Below the pieces are notes generated by a model. The model was not told the origin of the DNA and did no database searches. It saw only the letters and a list, made by a program, of their open reading frames with translations. A stretch of 64,000 bases of DNA from Tachypleus tridentatus (taxonomy: Eukaryota; Arthropoda; Merostomata; Xiphosura; Limulidae): NCBI RefSeq assembly GCF_004210375.1, contig NC_134830.1, forward strand, positions 64,334,326-64,398,325, read 5' to 3'. Below, piece by piece: positions 14,201 to 24,709 of the stretch; positions within the stretch are counted from its first letter, which is position 1, and every line of letters starts with the position of its first letter. The position numbers were made by a program, and so were the translations under genes.

Positions 14201-17200
14201 ATGAATGTTTTGATTACTTTACGTAAAGCAAAAAATTGACATACAGATTCAAAGATGTCAATCTTAAACTTTTCTCACTATTACTATAAACCTTTCTTTA
14301 TATTCAATGCACCATTGGCCCTTAATCGATATTTCTACTTCTGAGATAGAGGCTGATTAGTCAGTAACTGGTGTTACTATAGCTACCGAAAAGTATTAAC
14401 ATGTTTTAGCCATGGATGTTTCAGATGTTGTGAACATTAGAACTCAAAACTTAGAATTATTGTAGGATTTATGTATGTATGTTAAACAGCTTATAAAATA
14501 AAACAACTAAGCAGTGGCAATGAATGTCAAGATGTCATAACATGTTATGAATATATTTGTATAAACATCTATCTTTACATTTATCTTTATTTTTGCAGAC
14601 TAATGTATACATCATATACTAACTGGAGTAGCCCTTTCCTACAAGAAGTTGTGCAAATTCCTGATCACTGATACAGTTTCTTAGAACATGAAAAGTTGTT
14701 TTCCTTATATGTAACTGTAAACAAACGTCCATAAAAACTGCAAAATATAAAATGTAAAACAGTAATTTTCATGTATTTCTCAGGAATACAATAAACATCC
14801 ATATCAAATTTGGTGAAGATCCCTCTGAAGGGGACAAAATAGGAAAAAAAACCCCATAAAAACCGCAAAATACAAAACTGAACATTTGCTTGCGCGTCTG
14901 CATGGACCTGTTGAATCTCCTTACCAAACTTGGTATTACTTGGCAATACAAGACCCGGTGTTTTGTTTGTTTGTTTCATGAATTTCGCGCAAAGCTATAC
15001 GAGGGCTATCTGCGCTAGCCTTCCATAATTTAGCAGTATAAGACTAGAGAGAAGGCAACTAGTCATCACCACCCACCGTCAACTCTTGGGCTACCAATTT
15101 TACCAACGAATAGTTGGATTAACCTTTACATCATAACGCCCCCACGGCTGAAAGGGCGACCATGTTTGGTGCCACGGGAATTCGAACCTGCGACCCTCAA
15201 ATTACGAGTCCAACGTCTTAAACCACCTGGCCATGCCAGGCGTCAAGACACAGTTCTATTATATTTATATAGGTACATAGTTACATGAACATACAACAGA
15301 CAGTGCTATTATATTTGTTTATTTATTTGTATGAAAGAAAAGAGAGAAACAAAAAAAAACACAAACGTACACACATATACATATATATATATATATATAC
15401 TTTACCATGACGTGGACCACTGTGGCGAGTTATTCTTTTTATTTCTTTTGAATAATTGGTTGGAAAAGCACGAGAATTAAAAACATAACAGTTGCCGTAA
15501 AGGGCATTTCCTTTCCTTGCAAAGTACCTGAATAACAAGATAAATATTCAGTAAACATTTCGATTAATCAACGTATATAATTTCTTGTTCTTAGATATTT
15601 ATTGTATCTTTAAAGTAAAACAAGTTTTATTTTATTGTTATATGATAGGCTTATCAATACAATTAGTTTCGACCTGTGAATAAATTGTACCTCGGGTTGA
15701 AAACGTATTTCTTATATACCTTAACTGTTGTTCCAAATATGAAAAACTATTACTACTATTTTATTTAGTGCATCAAACTTTAGGACATGAGCGGTAGTCA
15801 ATATACATAATTTTTCATTGATGACTAAAAGCACTGTCCTCGGTAATAAGTTAGGCTTAATTCTATAGGACATTCCTTTTGTAAATACATTCCGCTTATG
15901 GTCGTGGCTCATAGAACAGCTCTGAGTTTTTCAAGTACAAATGTTTATCTCATATCTGTGTCATCTCTTGATCGATTTGAGATCTGATAACAGTTTTGGA
16001 CTCGGGGGTCAAACTCTTTCAAATGATTAATCTTACCATGCCCAAAATCCCATACATTAATTTACTCTAATCCTGCCTAAAGGAATTTCAACTTAAAGGT
16101 AATCTGGTAGTGATCCTGGTGAGTAATATAATCGATTCGGGTATACGAGCGCCTCACGATCGATATTGCTGGCGTACCAAAACATAACTAGTAAAAAAAG
16201 GGGGAGGTCTCATAGATTAATTTACTCTAATCACATCTAAAACTAAAATAATTTTTTGTGCCTCGGCTATTGAAAATTCCCTCTTGTTTCACTATTAAAA
16301 CTTTTCTTTATCGTTTTAAAAACACTTATATGTATATTATAAAATGGCTTAAACATTATCGGATACTATTTCTATTAGCTTTAACTAAATTGCGTCGTAA
16401 AATAATACGGAAAGTTAACTTACTTTATAGAGGAACAACTTTTTCCTTCAAATATGCACTGAACCAAAAAATCCTCTAGTTGATGACCAATTCTAAATGC
16501 AGTAAATTTGTCACGTCTTTGAAGACCAGCTAGCCATACTGAAACGTTATCTCTTAAGATAACATTATGGGCCATACCATTTACATTTTCGTTGGTCGCG
16601 TTCAAAGTGTTTGGACGCTATAGAACAGATCATACATGTAATTACGGAATAAACTTGAATCCAGTACGACCTGTTTAATAAAAACATTTTTTCTAATAAT
16701 ATTATTAAATCTAATGCTAAACAACTTATTTTGGATTATTAATATTTATAGAAACTCAAATTTCTCCAGAAATAAAGTTTATAAAACAGTAGTAAGTATC
16801 CAAGTGGTGTAGATAATTCCACCTGTATCACCAATATTTGTCATTATTTTCATGTAAATAAATTCCTGGAAAACCCTTACAATTATTATCCATTTAATTG
16901 AACATGCACATATATTCATGCCTTAAGTTTGTTTTGTTTATTTTTGAATTTCGCACAAAGCTACTCGAAGGCTGTCTGTGCTAGCAGTCCCTAATTTAGC
17001 AGTGTAAGACTAGAGGGAAGGTAGCTAGTCATCACCACCCACAGCCAACTCTTGGGCTACTCTTTTACCAACGAATAGTGGGATTGACCGTCACATTATA
17101 ACGCCCCCACGACTGAAAGGGCGAGCATGTTTGGCGCGAAGGGGATGCGAACCCGCGACCCTGAGATTACGAGTCGCACGCCTTAACACGCTTGGCCATG

Positions 17201-20053
17201 CCGGGCCACATGCCTTAAGTATTACAAACAATCCTAATATCCTTAATTATATCTATGATATTTATCTTGTAGATTTACATATTGAAAATGCTACAATTTT
17301 TTTGGTTTAAAACACTCTAGTTAGATCTTAAAATTAAAGCAATATTGGCTTTATTAAAGTTCCTTCAAAATAAATTGGAAATATTTTAAATTCGCATCTA
17401 TTTAGATTTTGCAGAATCTCATAAACTGTCCTTTAATTTCATTTTTAGTGCCACTTTATTAGCACAAAAATAATAACATTTAACGATTTGAATCAGTAAA
17501 CTATAATTGAGCATTTCAAGTTATTTTTCAGTAGGTAGAAATACGTTTCATGCAAGTATCAGCATTGTTTGTTGTTAAGGATAAAGTTGCATATTGTTCC
17601 TGCGTACAAGTTGAAACTTAATCTTTAGTGCTTATAGTTTTCAAATTTACCGCTGAGCCACTTATCATAAAAATATCAAAAACATTATGACTGAAAATTA
17701 AATAATAATACTCTCTACAATAAAGATTTATAATTTTATGGTTCTCTGTTAAGAAAAAACAGATAATTAGTTAAAATTATATATGTATGTGGTATAGGTT
17801 ATATATAAAACATAAAGTTTCTATTAGTTGACAGTACGACGTTAGGGTGCAGAATAGGAGTACGCCTATACTAGTACATTTTTAAAAGCTACAGTAATTA
17901 GTTCTTTTACAACTGTTTAACTAAATGGAAACCTATAATACCACAACAAGAGTTGAAATATATATCATGAGATAAATGTTTACTTTTCATATACAGTAGT
18001 AATTTTGTTCCTGTTTATTTCTTGAGCATCCAGCTATATTTCCACAATAGGCTGCAGACAGCTGAAGGTGATAACGATAAAGATACAGGACGTTGTTGGT
18101 TGTAACACCTAACTACTTTTATCTTCACTTTTCTCTTTTTCTGACGCTGTCAAGAGGGAAAATGAATCTAGTGGATAATGTATTTTCATTGATGTGAGGG
18201 TCCTTCTTCCACAATCATTTCCACTATTCACTGGTAAAAAAGTAGCCCAAGAGTTGGCGGTTGATGGTGATGACTAGTGCTTTCCCTCTAATCTTACACT
18301 GCTAATTTATCGACAGCTAACGCAGATAACCCTCTTGTACCTTTGCTCGAAATTCAAACAAACACACAATTCCAAAAACAGGGTATATTTTATATTTCCA
18401 CATCATGATACTTGTGCTCCGGCGTTGTGCTATGTTGTATTATGTCATTCTGTTACTGACAATTCCTGCCTTAATTTAACAGTTATATATAAATATATAA
18501 GTATTATTTATTATTTTTACCTAAACAGTTTTTATTAAATTAAAAACGATTTTGGTAAAAAAATCTCACTTTTTATTTACTTGTAAGACAACTATTATAA
18601 TGTTTTTGTGTCTCAAAATTGTGTTTCAGTTTATTGTGATATTAAAAGCATAGCAAAGTTTTAGGTCCACGAATGATTTCTTTATGATATATAAATTATA
18701 CTGTGATAGACTCAAGTATACCCGTTTAAAATTTCAGTACACTTTTCATTTTACATTAAAAGAACGGTCGACTGAAGCGAATAATGATCCAATTCGGTTT
18801 AAAATTCAGATTTACCGTTCACTGCCAGTGATATGTAATGCATATATTTATTTAACATATTTAAGTACTGTATCATTACAGCATACATAAGAAAATGCTT
18901 TGATTTCATCATTTTATTTCCTACTCTTGAACCCTTTGGGTCAAAGGTAAGTTTACTGACTTAGAATTACAACACCAAAATCCGAATCTCGATTCCTCTT
19001 GTTGGATAGACAGCGAATATTTCATTCTATAACGTTGCGCTGAAACAAACTTTCTATTACATTTATATCATGGATACTTAATAGTGCATCACATATATTA
19101 TTTCGCTGTTGATATCTTAACCTTATGAATACTTTTATTTTAACTGTTTATATGAAGAAAATAAAAGTTTTCATCAGAACAAGTATTATCCTGTTATATT
19201 TCAATATGTTTCTGCATTACTTCAAAGATACGTAAAATTTATTAATTATATATTATGCTATTTTTAGGATTGGTTGGTTGTTTAGAATTAAGCAGAAAGC
19301 TACATAATGAGCTATGTGTGCTTTGCCCATTACACGTATCGGAACCCAGTTTCTAACGGTATGAGTCTGCAGACATATTTTTATGCTACAGAGGAGAAGG
19401 TTATTTTTAGGATAAAATTAATTAATTACTCTGCTTACATTAATTAAATGTAAGTATGATTTTTATGCATAATGAAGCTAATTTGTTATAGCTATTATTT
19501 GGTGGGAAACATTTTTTTTATATCGAACGTGATTAATAAAGAAAAACAAACTATACAATAAAGTATTTTATTTTGAAGCCGTATAAAATCAATGTGTTTA
19601 AATCCATATTACATATGGCTTTTATTTTTCAATTATCTTAGCTGTTCCTAAGAATAGATCGTTAAATTTTCTGAAATTCGACAAAATATAAGAACTATTT
19701 TATGAATGCTACAACTTACATACCTCCGAGTCCTTTGAACATATGAGCTTTGCTAGATACTCAGGAAATTCATGCGATCCCGGGGAGCAAATAAAATTTT
19801 TTCTCATGGGATTTGCATTACAAAGAGTCACAGAAGGAAATTCTGTTTCAAAAGTCGAAGATAAACTAATGGTCACAATGACAGGATAAGATAGGTAGTC
19901 TCTTATTATTTCATATAGATCTTTTAAAGTCAAACTGACTAGAACTAAAACGATTACCGCCCAAGATATTTTCCTCGCAGTTGTTTTTGACTGACGTATT
20001 AAATTAAACCCTGGTATTCTGGATTCGGCGATGTGTTCTTTTTTCACATACAT
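2142..20053 (-). CDS. DEG/ENaC/ASC-type sodium channel subunit, 5 exons, 3' part missing
   Basis: Five minus-strand exons (20053-19724, 16617-16424, 15527-15406, 9711-9554, 2249-2142) have canonical AG/GT borders and join with phases 0, 2, 1, 0 into ~304 uninterrupted residues. Members of this family form trimeric, amiloride-sensitive Na+ channels in the plasma membrane (epithelial, mechanosensory or peptide-gated). Diagnostic parts appear in the correct order: a short cytoplasmic N-terminus, a first membrane helix, the post-helix FPSVTLCNANPM block, an extracellular GHQLEDFLVQC block, a YGNCYVFNS block, a beta-rich EPNEYMPI...STYIGLKT block, and the start of the cysteine-rich region (PYPYPDKC). 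The second membrane segment is not in the window as far as I can see. Subtype (FaNaC-like, pickpocket-like, ASIC-like) is undecided. Introns hold only repeats, including a mariner. The reading frame is intact, so I infer a functional gene. Confidence 0.88.
2456..2503. mobile_element. Miniature piggyBac-like element, ~40 bp between TTAA sites
   Basis: TTAA at 2456-2459 and 2500-2503 flank a 40-bp insert whose ends are inverted (CCTTAAAC at 2460 and GTTTAAGGG up to 2499). TTAA duplication and CCC/T-starting ends are piggyBac hallmarks. The size is at the extreme low end, so a simple hairpin is the alternative. Confidence 0.4.
4211..4506. repeat. Foldback (long inverted repeat) element
   Basis: The left arm 4211-4316 and right arm 4362-4506 are imperfect inverted copies, e.g. 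aactttgttggccacaacaatattt against aaatattattgtggtcaacaaagct in shorter matching blocks. The outer boundary aaatc(a/g)gaa is inverted at the other end. The spacer is ~45 bp. A 16-bp direct repeat agtagaagcagaattt occurs at ~4177 and ~4327. Confidence 0.7.
4990..5295 (-). mobile_element. Possible Penelope-like retroelement RT fragment
   Basis: The minus-strand peptide PKNGHIPFLNVSVV resembles the N-G-x-I-P-F-L-D-V-x-V motif downstream of the catalytic centre in Penelope-like reverse transcriptases. A weakly matching LV...SLHT segment follows in another frame. The fragment is short and low in similarity, so this is tentative. Confidence 0.35.
5579..6960 (-). mobile_element. CR1-like LINE fragment, 3' half, decayed
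   Basis: Minus-strand segments in several frames read SSVFTDED (~6890), LSNYRPI...KVLESLI, HGLIEGKSCLTKLLTCFENV, VSVLGPLFFIYINDI, FVDDIKVLGDAGC, LSHEERLRSSKVISFEKRR and finally ANVVEAINLNKIMRKLHR with a stop at 5579. This is the reverse transcriptase and C-terminus of a CR1/L2-type LINE. The catalytic YxDD is altered to FVDD. It is 5'-truncated, as is usual, and lies inside an intron of the channel gene. Confidence 0.82.
7266..7532 (+). repeat. SINE family A, diverged head
   Basis: The body (catgctcgccctttgagccg) and tail (agctttgcgcgaaattc) are clear. The first ~25 bases with the A box are hardly recognisable. Confidence 0.8.
8114..8135. repeat. (TA)n microsatellite
   Basis: gatatatatatatatatata, a pure dinucleotide run. 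Confidence 0.9.
8181..8297 (+). repeat. SINE family C, diverged
   Basis: The cagcggctcagcagtaa head, cttataacactaaaac centre and tttgtgctcaataaa tail match family C. Confidence 0.6.
8452..8703 (+). repeat. SINE family A, old copy
   Basis: The anticodon-loop region ctcaactcgtaat, a B box gattcgaatct and the tail gctctgcgcgaaattg are present, with many substitutions. Confidence 0.75.
8961..9063 (+). repeat. SINE family A head fragment, old
   Basis: gccgatcgtgactggtagtt and attctgaggtacatgattct align with the family A head; the body is lost after ~100 bases. Confidence 0.45.
9188..9312 (+). repeat. SINE family B, young
   Basis: The tRNA-like head has B box ggttcgattt, and the tail is cagcagatagcccgatgtgg, then gctttgctataagaaaacacac. 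Target duplication TATGTGCAG lies at 9179-9187 and 9313-9321. The flank after it (gcttttgtgtagctttgtgc) is an older SINE tail. Confidence 0.88.
9554..9711 (-). CDS. ASC channel exon 4: beta-rich extracellular segment
   Basis: The 158-nt exon lies between acceptor ttattttag and donor gtaaaaatt. The translation LELILYVEPNEYMPI...QGAYVMVHSPD...STYIGLKT follows the family pattern L-x-L-x-I/Y-x-x-E-x-x-E-Y-x-P, then V-x-x-H-x-P and S-x-I-G-L. Phase 1 in and phase 0 out agree with its neighbours. Confidence 0.87.
10201..10478 (+). repeat. SINE family A, full length, well preserved
   Basis: It starts ggcctggcatggctaagcgt and has an intact B box ggttcgaatt and the complete body and tail. It lies in the intron between channel exons 3 and 4. 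Confidence 0.92.
10936..12161 (+). mobile_element. Mariner (Tc1/mariner) element, complete ends, dead transposase
   Basis: Terminal inverted repeats beginning TCAGGCTGTTGCATAT lie at both ends (10936 and, inverted, 12161), preceded by TA. A transposase-like frame starts at ATG 11123 (NKTDIRVIFLYEFKLG) and continues with recognisable pieces: ELTENP-like region, VTCNEKLILYE, WIDYEKAQKP, ILLHENARPHISHVTVQKLNEL and HPSYLPDIYSIYYHFFK. These are mariner transposase landmarks including the second and third catalytic Asp regions. Many stops and indels are present. It sits in the intron between channel exons 3 and 4. Confidence 0.9.
13198..13326. repeat. Tandem array, 46-bp unit, ~2.8 copies
   Basis: ctaacaatgtgtacga starts at 13199, 13245 and 13291, exactly 46 bases apart; each unit contains tgaagcttccgccaag. 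Copies are ~95% identical by eye. Confidence 0.9.
14619..15296. repeat. Unclassified interspersed repeat R3, split by a SINE
   Basis: It shares order and sequence with 36308-36866: the taactggagta start, caaatttggtgaagatcc-type blocks, and an end near gtgctattatatttatatag. A family A SINE interrupts it at 14956-15241. Long minus-strand reading frames here recur in the other copy but show no known domain. Confidence 0.7.
14956..15241 (-). repeat. SINE family A inserted into R3
   Basis: Full-length minus copy. CAAGAC at 14948-14953 and again just after 15241 is the target duplication inside the R3 repeat. Confidence 0.9.
15379..15400. repeat. (TA)n microsatellite beside channel exon 3
   Basis: The run lies immediately downstream (minus strand) of the exon's donor site. 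Confidence 0.85.
15406..15527 (-). CDS. ASC channel exon 3: YGNCYVFNS block
   Basis: The 122-nt exon lies between acceptor ttattcag and donor gtaaag. It carries ALYGNCYVFNSRAF, equivalent to the family's conserved YGNCFTFN segment. The entry phase (2) matches exon 2 exactly, and it leaves in phase 1. A short (TA)n microsatellite lies directly in the downstream intron. Confidence 0.87.
16424..16617 (-). CDS. ASC channel exon 2: extracellular GHQLEDFLVQC block
   Basis: The 194-nt exon lies between acceptor ctgttctatag and donor gtaagttaac. It contains RIGHQLEDFLVQCIFEGKSC, matching the family pattern in which GH-hydrophobic-C and a second Cys precede the next exon. It begins in phase 0 and ends after two bases of a Lys codon, which exon 3 completes. 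Potential N-glycosylation sites (NATN, NVSV) fit an extracellular location. Confidence 0.85.
16929..17208 (-). repeat. SINE family A with perfect 12-bp target duplication
   Basis: CATGCCTTAAGT flanks it exactly at 16917-16928 and 17209-17220, which fixes both ends of the SINE. It lies in channel intron 1. Confidence 0.95.
18206..18368 (+). repeat. SINE family A, 3' part
   Basis: The body from ttccactattcactggt to ctttgctcgaaattcaaac is present; the tRNA-like head is missing. Confidence 0.85.
18940..19055 (+). repeat. SINE family B/C, old copy
   Basis: The acttagaattacaacacc and atctcgattcctcttgttgg pattern matches the B/C heads; the tail is degraded. Confidence 0.5.
19271..19401 (-). repeat. 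SINE family C with perfect 12-bp target duplication
   Basis: TATTTTTAGGAT at 19259-19270 and 19402-19413 defines a 131-bp insert. The copy reads gaattaagcagaaagctac at the tail and ttgcccattacacgtatcgg over the B-box region. Confidence 0.92.
19724..20053 (-). CDS. ASC channel exon 1: N-terminus and first membrane helix
   Basis: There are 110 codons from ATG at 20053 to a GAG|gtatgt donor. A short basic N-terminus is followed by a hydrophobic helix at about residues 29-50 (WAVIVLVLVSLTL) and the family signature FPSVTLCNANPM at about 72-83. The start is not certain. A possible splice acceptor (ttatcatttag) lies one base upstream of the ATG, so this could be a second exon, and an in-frame stop lies ~85 bases further upstream. 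The exon ends in phase 0. Confidence 0.85.
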
Positions 20054-20937
20054 GCTAAATGATAACTTTACTCCTAAGCAACTTCTTCGACAATATTGGG
20101 ATCACATAACTTTTGCACGAGTCGTATATAACTTCGTATCTTCTGCTTGCTTCCTGAATAGTTTCGGTTTTATGCCATCTTCTTGTCACAACGAAAGGTC
20201 TCATATATTATTATAAATAATACATTCATTCTTTTGTCTTGCATTTTGTTTAAACTAGTTGCACAGTATAATTTTCTGGATGGATAAATACGTAATATGT
20301 CACACACTTTTCCGATACTTTAAAGACTAAAATCATTAATGTAAATTTTCCGTGACGTTACACATTCTGTTAGTTTCATACACTATTATTAGTCAGTTAT
20401 TGTGTTTTAACAAAGAGAGATCGAGCCAGTATACTTCATATCACATACTCTTTAATAAAAACATGAAAAATGTTGTCAGTTACACATCCTTAACTAGTAG
20501 CACAAGGTGTTTGTATTTTTGTATACTCTTGATTATTTTACAGATGCTCAATACGTCCCCCTTTTTCTAAAAGGAAATTTGAGCTTATGAAATGTTTAGA
20601 AAAACTCTCACTAAAATGGTTTTAACTTAATTTCACATCTTACGTAGGTATAACTCCGGTTTTTGCTGTATCGAATACTGACATTCTAATTCTTATTAAT
20701 TTGATTTTCAAAAGAAACTCAATCCATAAATTGTCATCATTTATTTTTGGATTTAGTTCTTTTATCCCTTAGAAATCCCTATTAATTGCAATTTTTTCGC
20801 ATTCTGTGTCCAACTTTTATTCGCTTATCTAAATTGTGTCCAATTCGTTTCGTTGTCAAGGCTGCTTAGATTAAAGGTTAAATAATATATATATATAGAT
20901 ATGTATAAATTCAAACAACCTGATACTGACTATTAGT

Positions 20938-21057
20938 GTGTGTGTTTTCTTATAGCAAAGCCACGTTGGGCTATCTGCTGAGCCCACCGAGGAGAATCGA
21001 ACCGCTGATTTTGCATTATAAATCCGAAGACATGCCGCTGTACTAGCGGAGAGCTAT
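20938..21057 (-). repeat. SINE family B with perfect 11-bp target duplication
   Basis: TGACTATTAGT at 20927-20937 and 21058-21068 bounds it. The tail is gttttcttatagcaaagcca and the B box is inverse of ggttcgattc. Confidence 0.93.
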
Positions 21058-21134
21058 TGACTATTAGTAGATACTGTTTTCCTCATATTGATGTTCTAAT
21101 GTCTTCATTATGTAATGTAAGATCCATCTCACGG

Positions 21135-21409
21135 GGCCCGGCATGGCCAGGTGGGTTAAGGCGTGTGACTCGTAATCTGAGGATCGCAGGTTCGCACTAC
21201 CGTCGCAACAAACATGCTCGCCTTTTCAGCTGTGGGAGCGTTATAATGTGACACTCAATCCCAATTCGTTGGTAAAAGAGTTGCCCAAGGGTTGGCGGTG
21301 TGTGGTGATGACTAACTGCCTTCTCTCATGTCTTACACTGCTAAATTAGGAACGACTAAGCGCAGATAGCTCTTGAGTAGCTTTGCGCGAAATTAAAAAA
21401 AAACAAACC
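21135..21409 (+). repeat. SINE family A, full length
   Basis: gcccggcatggccaggtggg start, gactcgtaatctgagg anticodon region, and an A-rich end; a short ccatct repeat flanks it. Confidence 0.93.
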
Positions 21410-21534
21410 ATCTTTGTGTTTAAGGCTATTATTTATACATTCATTGCGTAAGTGTGTGTTTATATTTATGTACAAAACCTCTGTAAATGATAAAAAAATG
21501 TATTTTAATGTGACTCAGAGTCAATTTTCTGACA

Positions 21535-21612
21535 CTATTACACTAAAAAATCACGATTCGATCTCTGTTGTGGATATGGTGCAGATACCCCACTGTTGAA
21601 CCATTGCGTTAA
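21535..21612 (+). repeat. SINE family C fragment
   Basis: attacactaaaaaatcacga, then ttcgatctctgttgtgg and a degraded tail. Confidence 0.45.
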
Positions 21613-22231
21613 AACAGACAAGTTAATTAGTTGCGGAAAAATTCAGTTTTCTGCAATATATATTTATATACATGATGAAAACCGATGTTTTATTCGAACA
21701 ACAACATCTAAGTCGTATTTTAACATGGTCTAATATTAAGATATTTTAAGGATCTTTTTTTTTAGTTCTAAGGTAATTCAAGCATTCTTTAGACCCGAAA
21801 GTTAATTTTTTCTCAAACACTATCTAATTGACAACAGTACAATTCACCATGACATATTCTATTTTATTTGAATACCAAATGATAATCTAACTACAATATT
21901 ATCTACAATATTTCAAGTGTACAAAGATAAAGCCCTGAATACACGTGCTAGTGTATATAATACAACAAATAGTTCTGGTATTGTATTTTAAATATTTTTC
22001 TCCCTCACAAGCCACAGTTAATACCAATACTAATAGATGATTTCTCTATTTTGTTCAGCATTTTTACTTTTTCAACCGTGATTTTTAACCGTTTATTCCT
22101 GTCCATTTTTTGGCATTTAAATTTTAAAATCTCAACTTCTTTTTGTTGTGATTTTTTTCTTATAAATAAGTTTGACCACCTGAATTCGAAACTTAAGGAT
22201 GCAATAAAACTATAATAACAATCTGTAATTT

Positions 22232-22632
22232 GTGCTACTCAAGTGTTTATTGGTACAGCGGTACATCTGCGGACTAGAGACCGCTACAGCATGGATTTCG
22301 ATACCCATGGTGAAGTACCCGGCATGGCCAGGTGGTTAAGGCACTCGCCTCGTAATCTGAGGGTCGTGGTTCGAATGCTCGTCACACCAAATATGCTCGA
22401 CCTTTCAGGCGTGGGTGCGTTATAATATGACGGTCAATCCCACTATTCGCTGGTAAAAAAGTAACCCAAGAGTTGGCGGTTGGTGGTGATGAGACAGCGG
22501 TGGGTTAGGGACAGCCAGCGCAGATAGCCCTTGAGTAGCTTTGCGCGAAATTCAAAACAAACCAAACCCACTGTGTAAAGAGCATAGATTATCCATGGTG
22601 TAACTTTGTACTTAATTCTAAATAAACAAATA
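22232..22632 (+). repeat. SINE family C split by a family A insertion
   Basis: The head (ggtacagcggtacatctgcg ... gatttcgatacccatggtg) at 22232-22316 and the tail (cactgtgtaaagagcataga ... tttgtacttaattctaaat) at ~22567-22632 are separated by the family A copy at 22317-22566. The family A insertion is therefore the younger. Confidence 0.8.
22317..22566 (+). repeat. SINE family A inside a family C copy
   Basis: cccggcatggccaggtggtt through tttgcgcgaaattcaaaac. About 30 bp of the body (gactagctgccttccctcta region) are deleted. Confidence 0.9.
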
Positions 22633-23194
22633 GTATAGATAACTCAGTGTATATGTCTCTAGTTAAAAAAGAACAATAATTAGACTTAACCCCTATGCAT
22701 CACCTATTTTAGAGAGATATTTGCATATTGCGATTATGCATCCAAAATAATAGATTTTGTGAAGTTGCAATGAGATGTGAAAACCATTAGTTAGGATTCT
22801 GATTTCCTTAAATCATTCTTGATAAGCTAATAAATACTTCGTTGTAATTTCGTGTTTATGACAAAGCTATTAAAGCTTCGAGCTGCTCTCCTTAATTTTG
22901 AATGACTGATCAGTCATCAGGACTCAACCTGCCAACAGTCACGCGAAAAGATCAACTTAAAGTTCGGAAATGTTTTAATTCGTAGTTAGCTATGATATCC
23001 AAAGCACTACATCAAGATCAATCTGCGGCCTTCCTCTAAAAGATATGGGGACTGGAGAGAAGATGGGTATTCAAATCGTATCTGCTTTCGAAGATGGCAT
23101 GTTTAAGATATGCCATAAAAATGTTATTGTGTAAGCCTGTATATCCTAATATTTAACATTTTATATGATGTCTCTTTTGCTAAGTGTCAATAAA

Positions 23195-23476
23195 TGCTGG
23201 CTCGACATGGTCGTGTGATTAAGGTACTCGACTCGTAATCCGAAGGTTGCGGGTTCTAATCCCTGTCACACCAAACATGCTCGCTCTTTCAGGCGTGGGG
23301 GCGTTATAACGTGATGGTCAATCCCACTATTCATTGGTAAAAGAGTAGCTCAAGAATTAGCGGTGGGTGGTGATAACTAGTTGCCTTCCCTCTAGTCTTA
23401 CACTGCTAAGTTAGGAATGGCTAGCGCAGATAGCAATTGTGTAGCTTTGCACGAAATTGAAAAAAAATATAAACAG
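23195..23476 (+). repeat. SINE family A, full length, moderately diverged
   Basis: ggctcgacatggtcgtgtga start, gactcgtaatccgaaggttg centre, ctttgcacgaaattg tail. Confidence 0.9.
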
Positions 23477-23660
23477 TTTATGTCACTCCCCTTTTCTGGC
23501 TTAAATTCCAATGTTACTCAAGTTTTAATAGTCTATATTATAACCTAATATGTTTAATAAAACAGTTGTCGGTAGTATAAGCTGTATTGACAGCCTTTGA
23601 AGTAATAAAGGTCAGATAATGTTCTTTATCAACATTTACAATATTAATCCCTGACAGTAA

Positions 23661-24090
23661 ATATCAAAAGAATTTTTGTGTTTTCAACTAAATGAACTAA
23701 ATACTTCCCAAGTTAATATGTAGTCCGCATTGATTTGCTATAAATATCAAAAGAATTTTTGTGTTTTCAACTAAATGAACTAAATACTTCCCAAGTTAGT
23801 ATGTAGTCCGCATTGATTTGCTATAACTATCAAAAGAATTTTTGTGTTTTCAACTAAATGAACTAAATACTTCCCAAGTTAATATGTAGTCCGTATTGAT
23901 TTGCTATAACTATCAAAAGAATTTTTGTGTTTTCAACTAAATGAACTAAATACTTCCCAAGTTAGTATGTAGTCCGCATTGATTTGCTATAACTATCAAA
24001 AGAATTTTTGTGTTTTCAACTAAATGAACTAAATACTTCCCCCATCCCTATTTCCCAAGTTATTATGTAGTCCGCATTGATTTGTTATAA
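23661..24090. repeat. Tandem array, 83-bp unit, 5.2 copies
   Basis: atcaaaagaatttttgtgtt recurs exactly every 83 bases (starts near 23663, 23746, 23829, 23912, 23995). Copies differ by only one or two bases; the last has a ~20-bp insertion (cccatccctattt) before its end. Confidence 0.95.
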
Positions 24091-24488
24091 CCAGATTCAT
24101 ATAAAAGAATCTGAATTGTTTTATTAAAATAGAACCACTTCTTTCTAATGAGACGCTAACTGTATACAACAAAATGCCGAATGTTTTGCGACAATGTGTT
24201 ATTTCTCATCTTGAAAAATAAAAGCTATAATTACCAAATTATCTACCTAATTAGGTTCTCACTTGAAAACAAGGACTCTTTTACAATAATTTTCCTGACA
24301 TATCAAGTTCTCACTTTGAAACAAACAAACCTAAGATTGTAATCAACCAAGTTTTCAAGATAAATAAAAAGATAGACTATATAAAAAATACTTGAATGAA
24401 ACTTTGTCCTTTTTTTCCAACACCTGGTGAGATACTGTCCGGTGATATATTGTCCATATCCTGTTCTTGACATGCTGGGAAAGCTTAT

Positions 24489-24566
24489 TTGTTTTGAGTT
24501 TCGCGCAAAGCTACTCGAGGGCTATTTGCGCTAGCCGTCCCTAATTTAGCAGTGTGAGACTATAAT
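24489..24566 (-). repeat. SINE family A tail fragment
   Basis: gagtttcgcgcaaagctact, then gctatttgcgctagccgtcc, ending in gtgtgagacta. The rest of the body is missing. Confidence 0.85.
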
Positions 24567-24709
24567 TACACTAGGTCGTAACACTAAAATTGCTATTCAA
24601 ATTCATTTAGTTGTAATCAAAAATATTAATTGCAACACATAAGTATGACGCTGCAATTTGAAAACACTGAACTACATAACATTTGAGTGTGATTCTCTTT
24701 AAACTGCGG

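Noticed and set aside
14665-14979. 104-codon minus-strand frame
   Set aside because: It lies in repeat R3 and part of an inserted SINE, and a related frame occurs in the second R3 copy; no domain.
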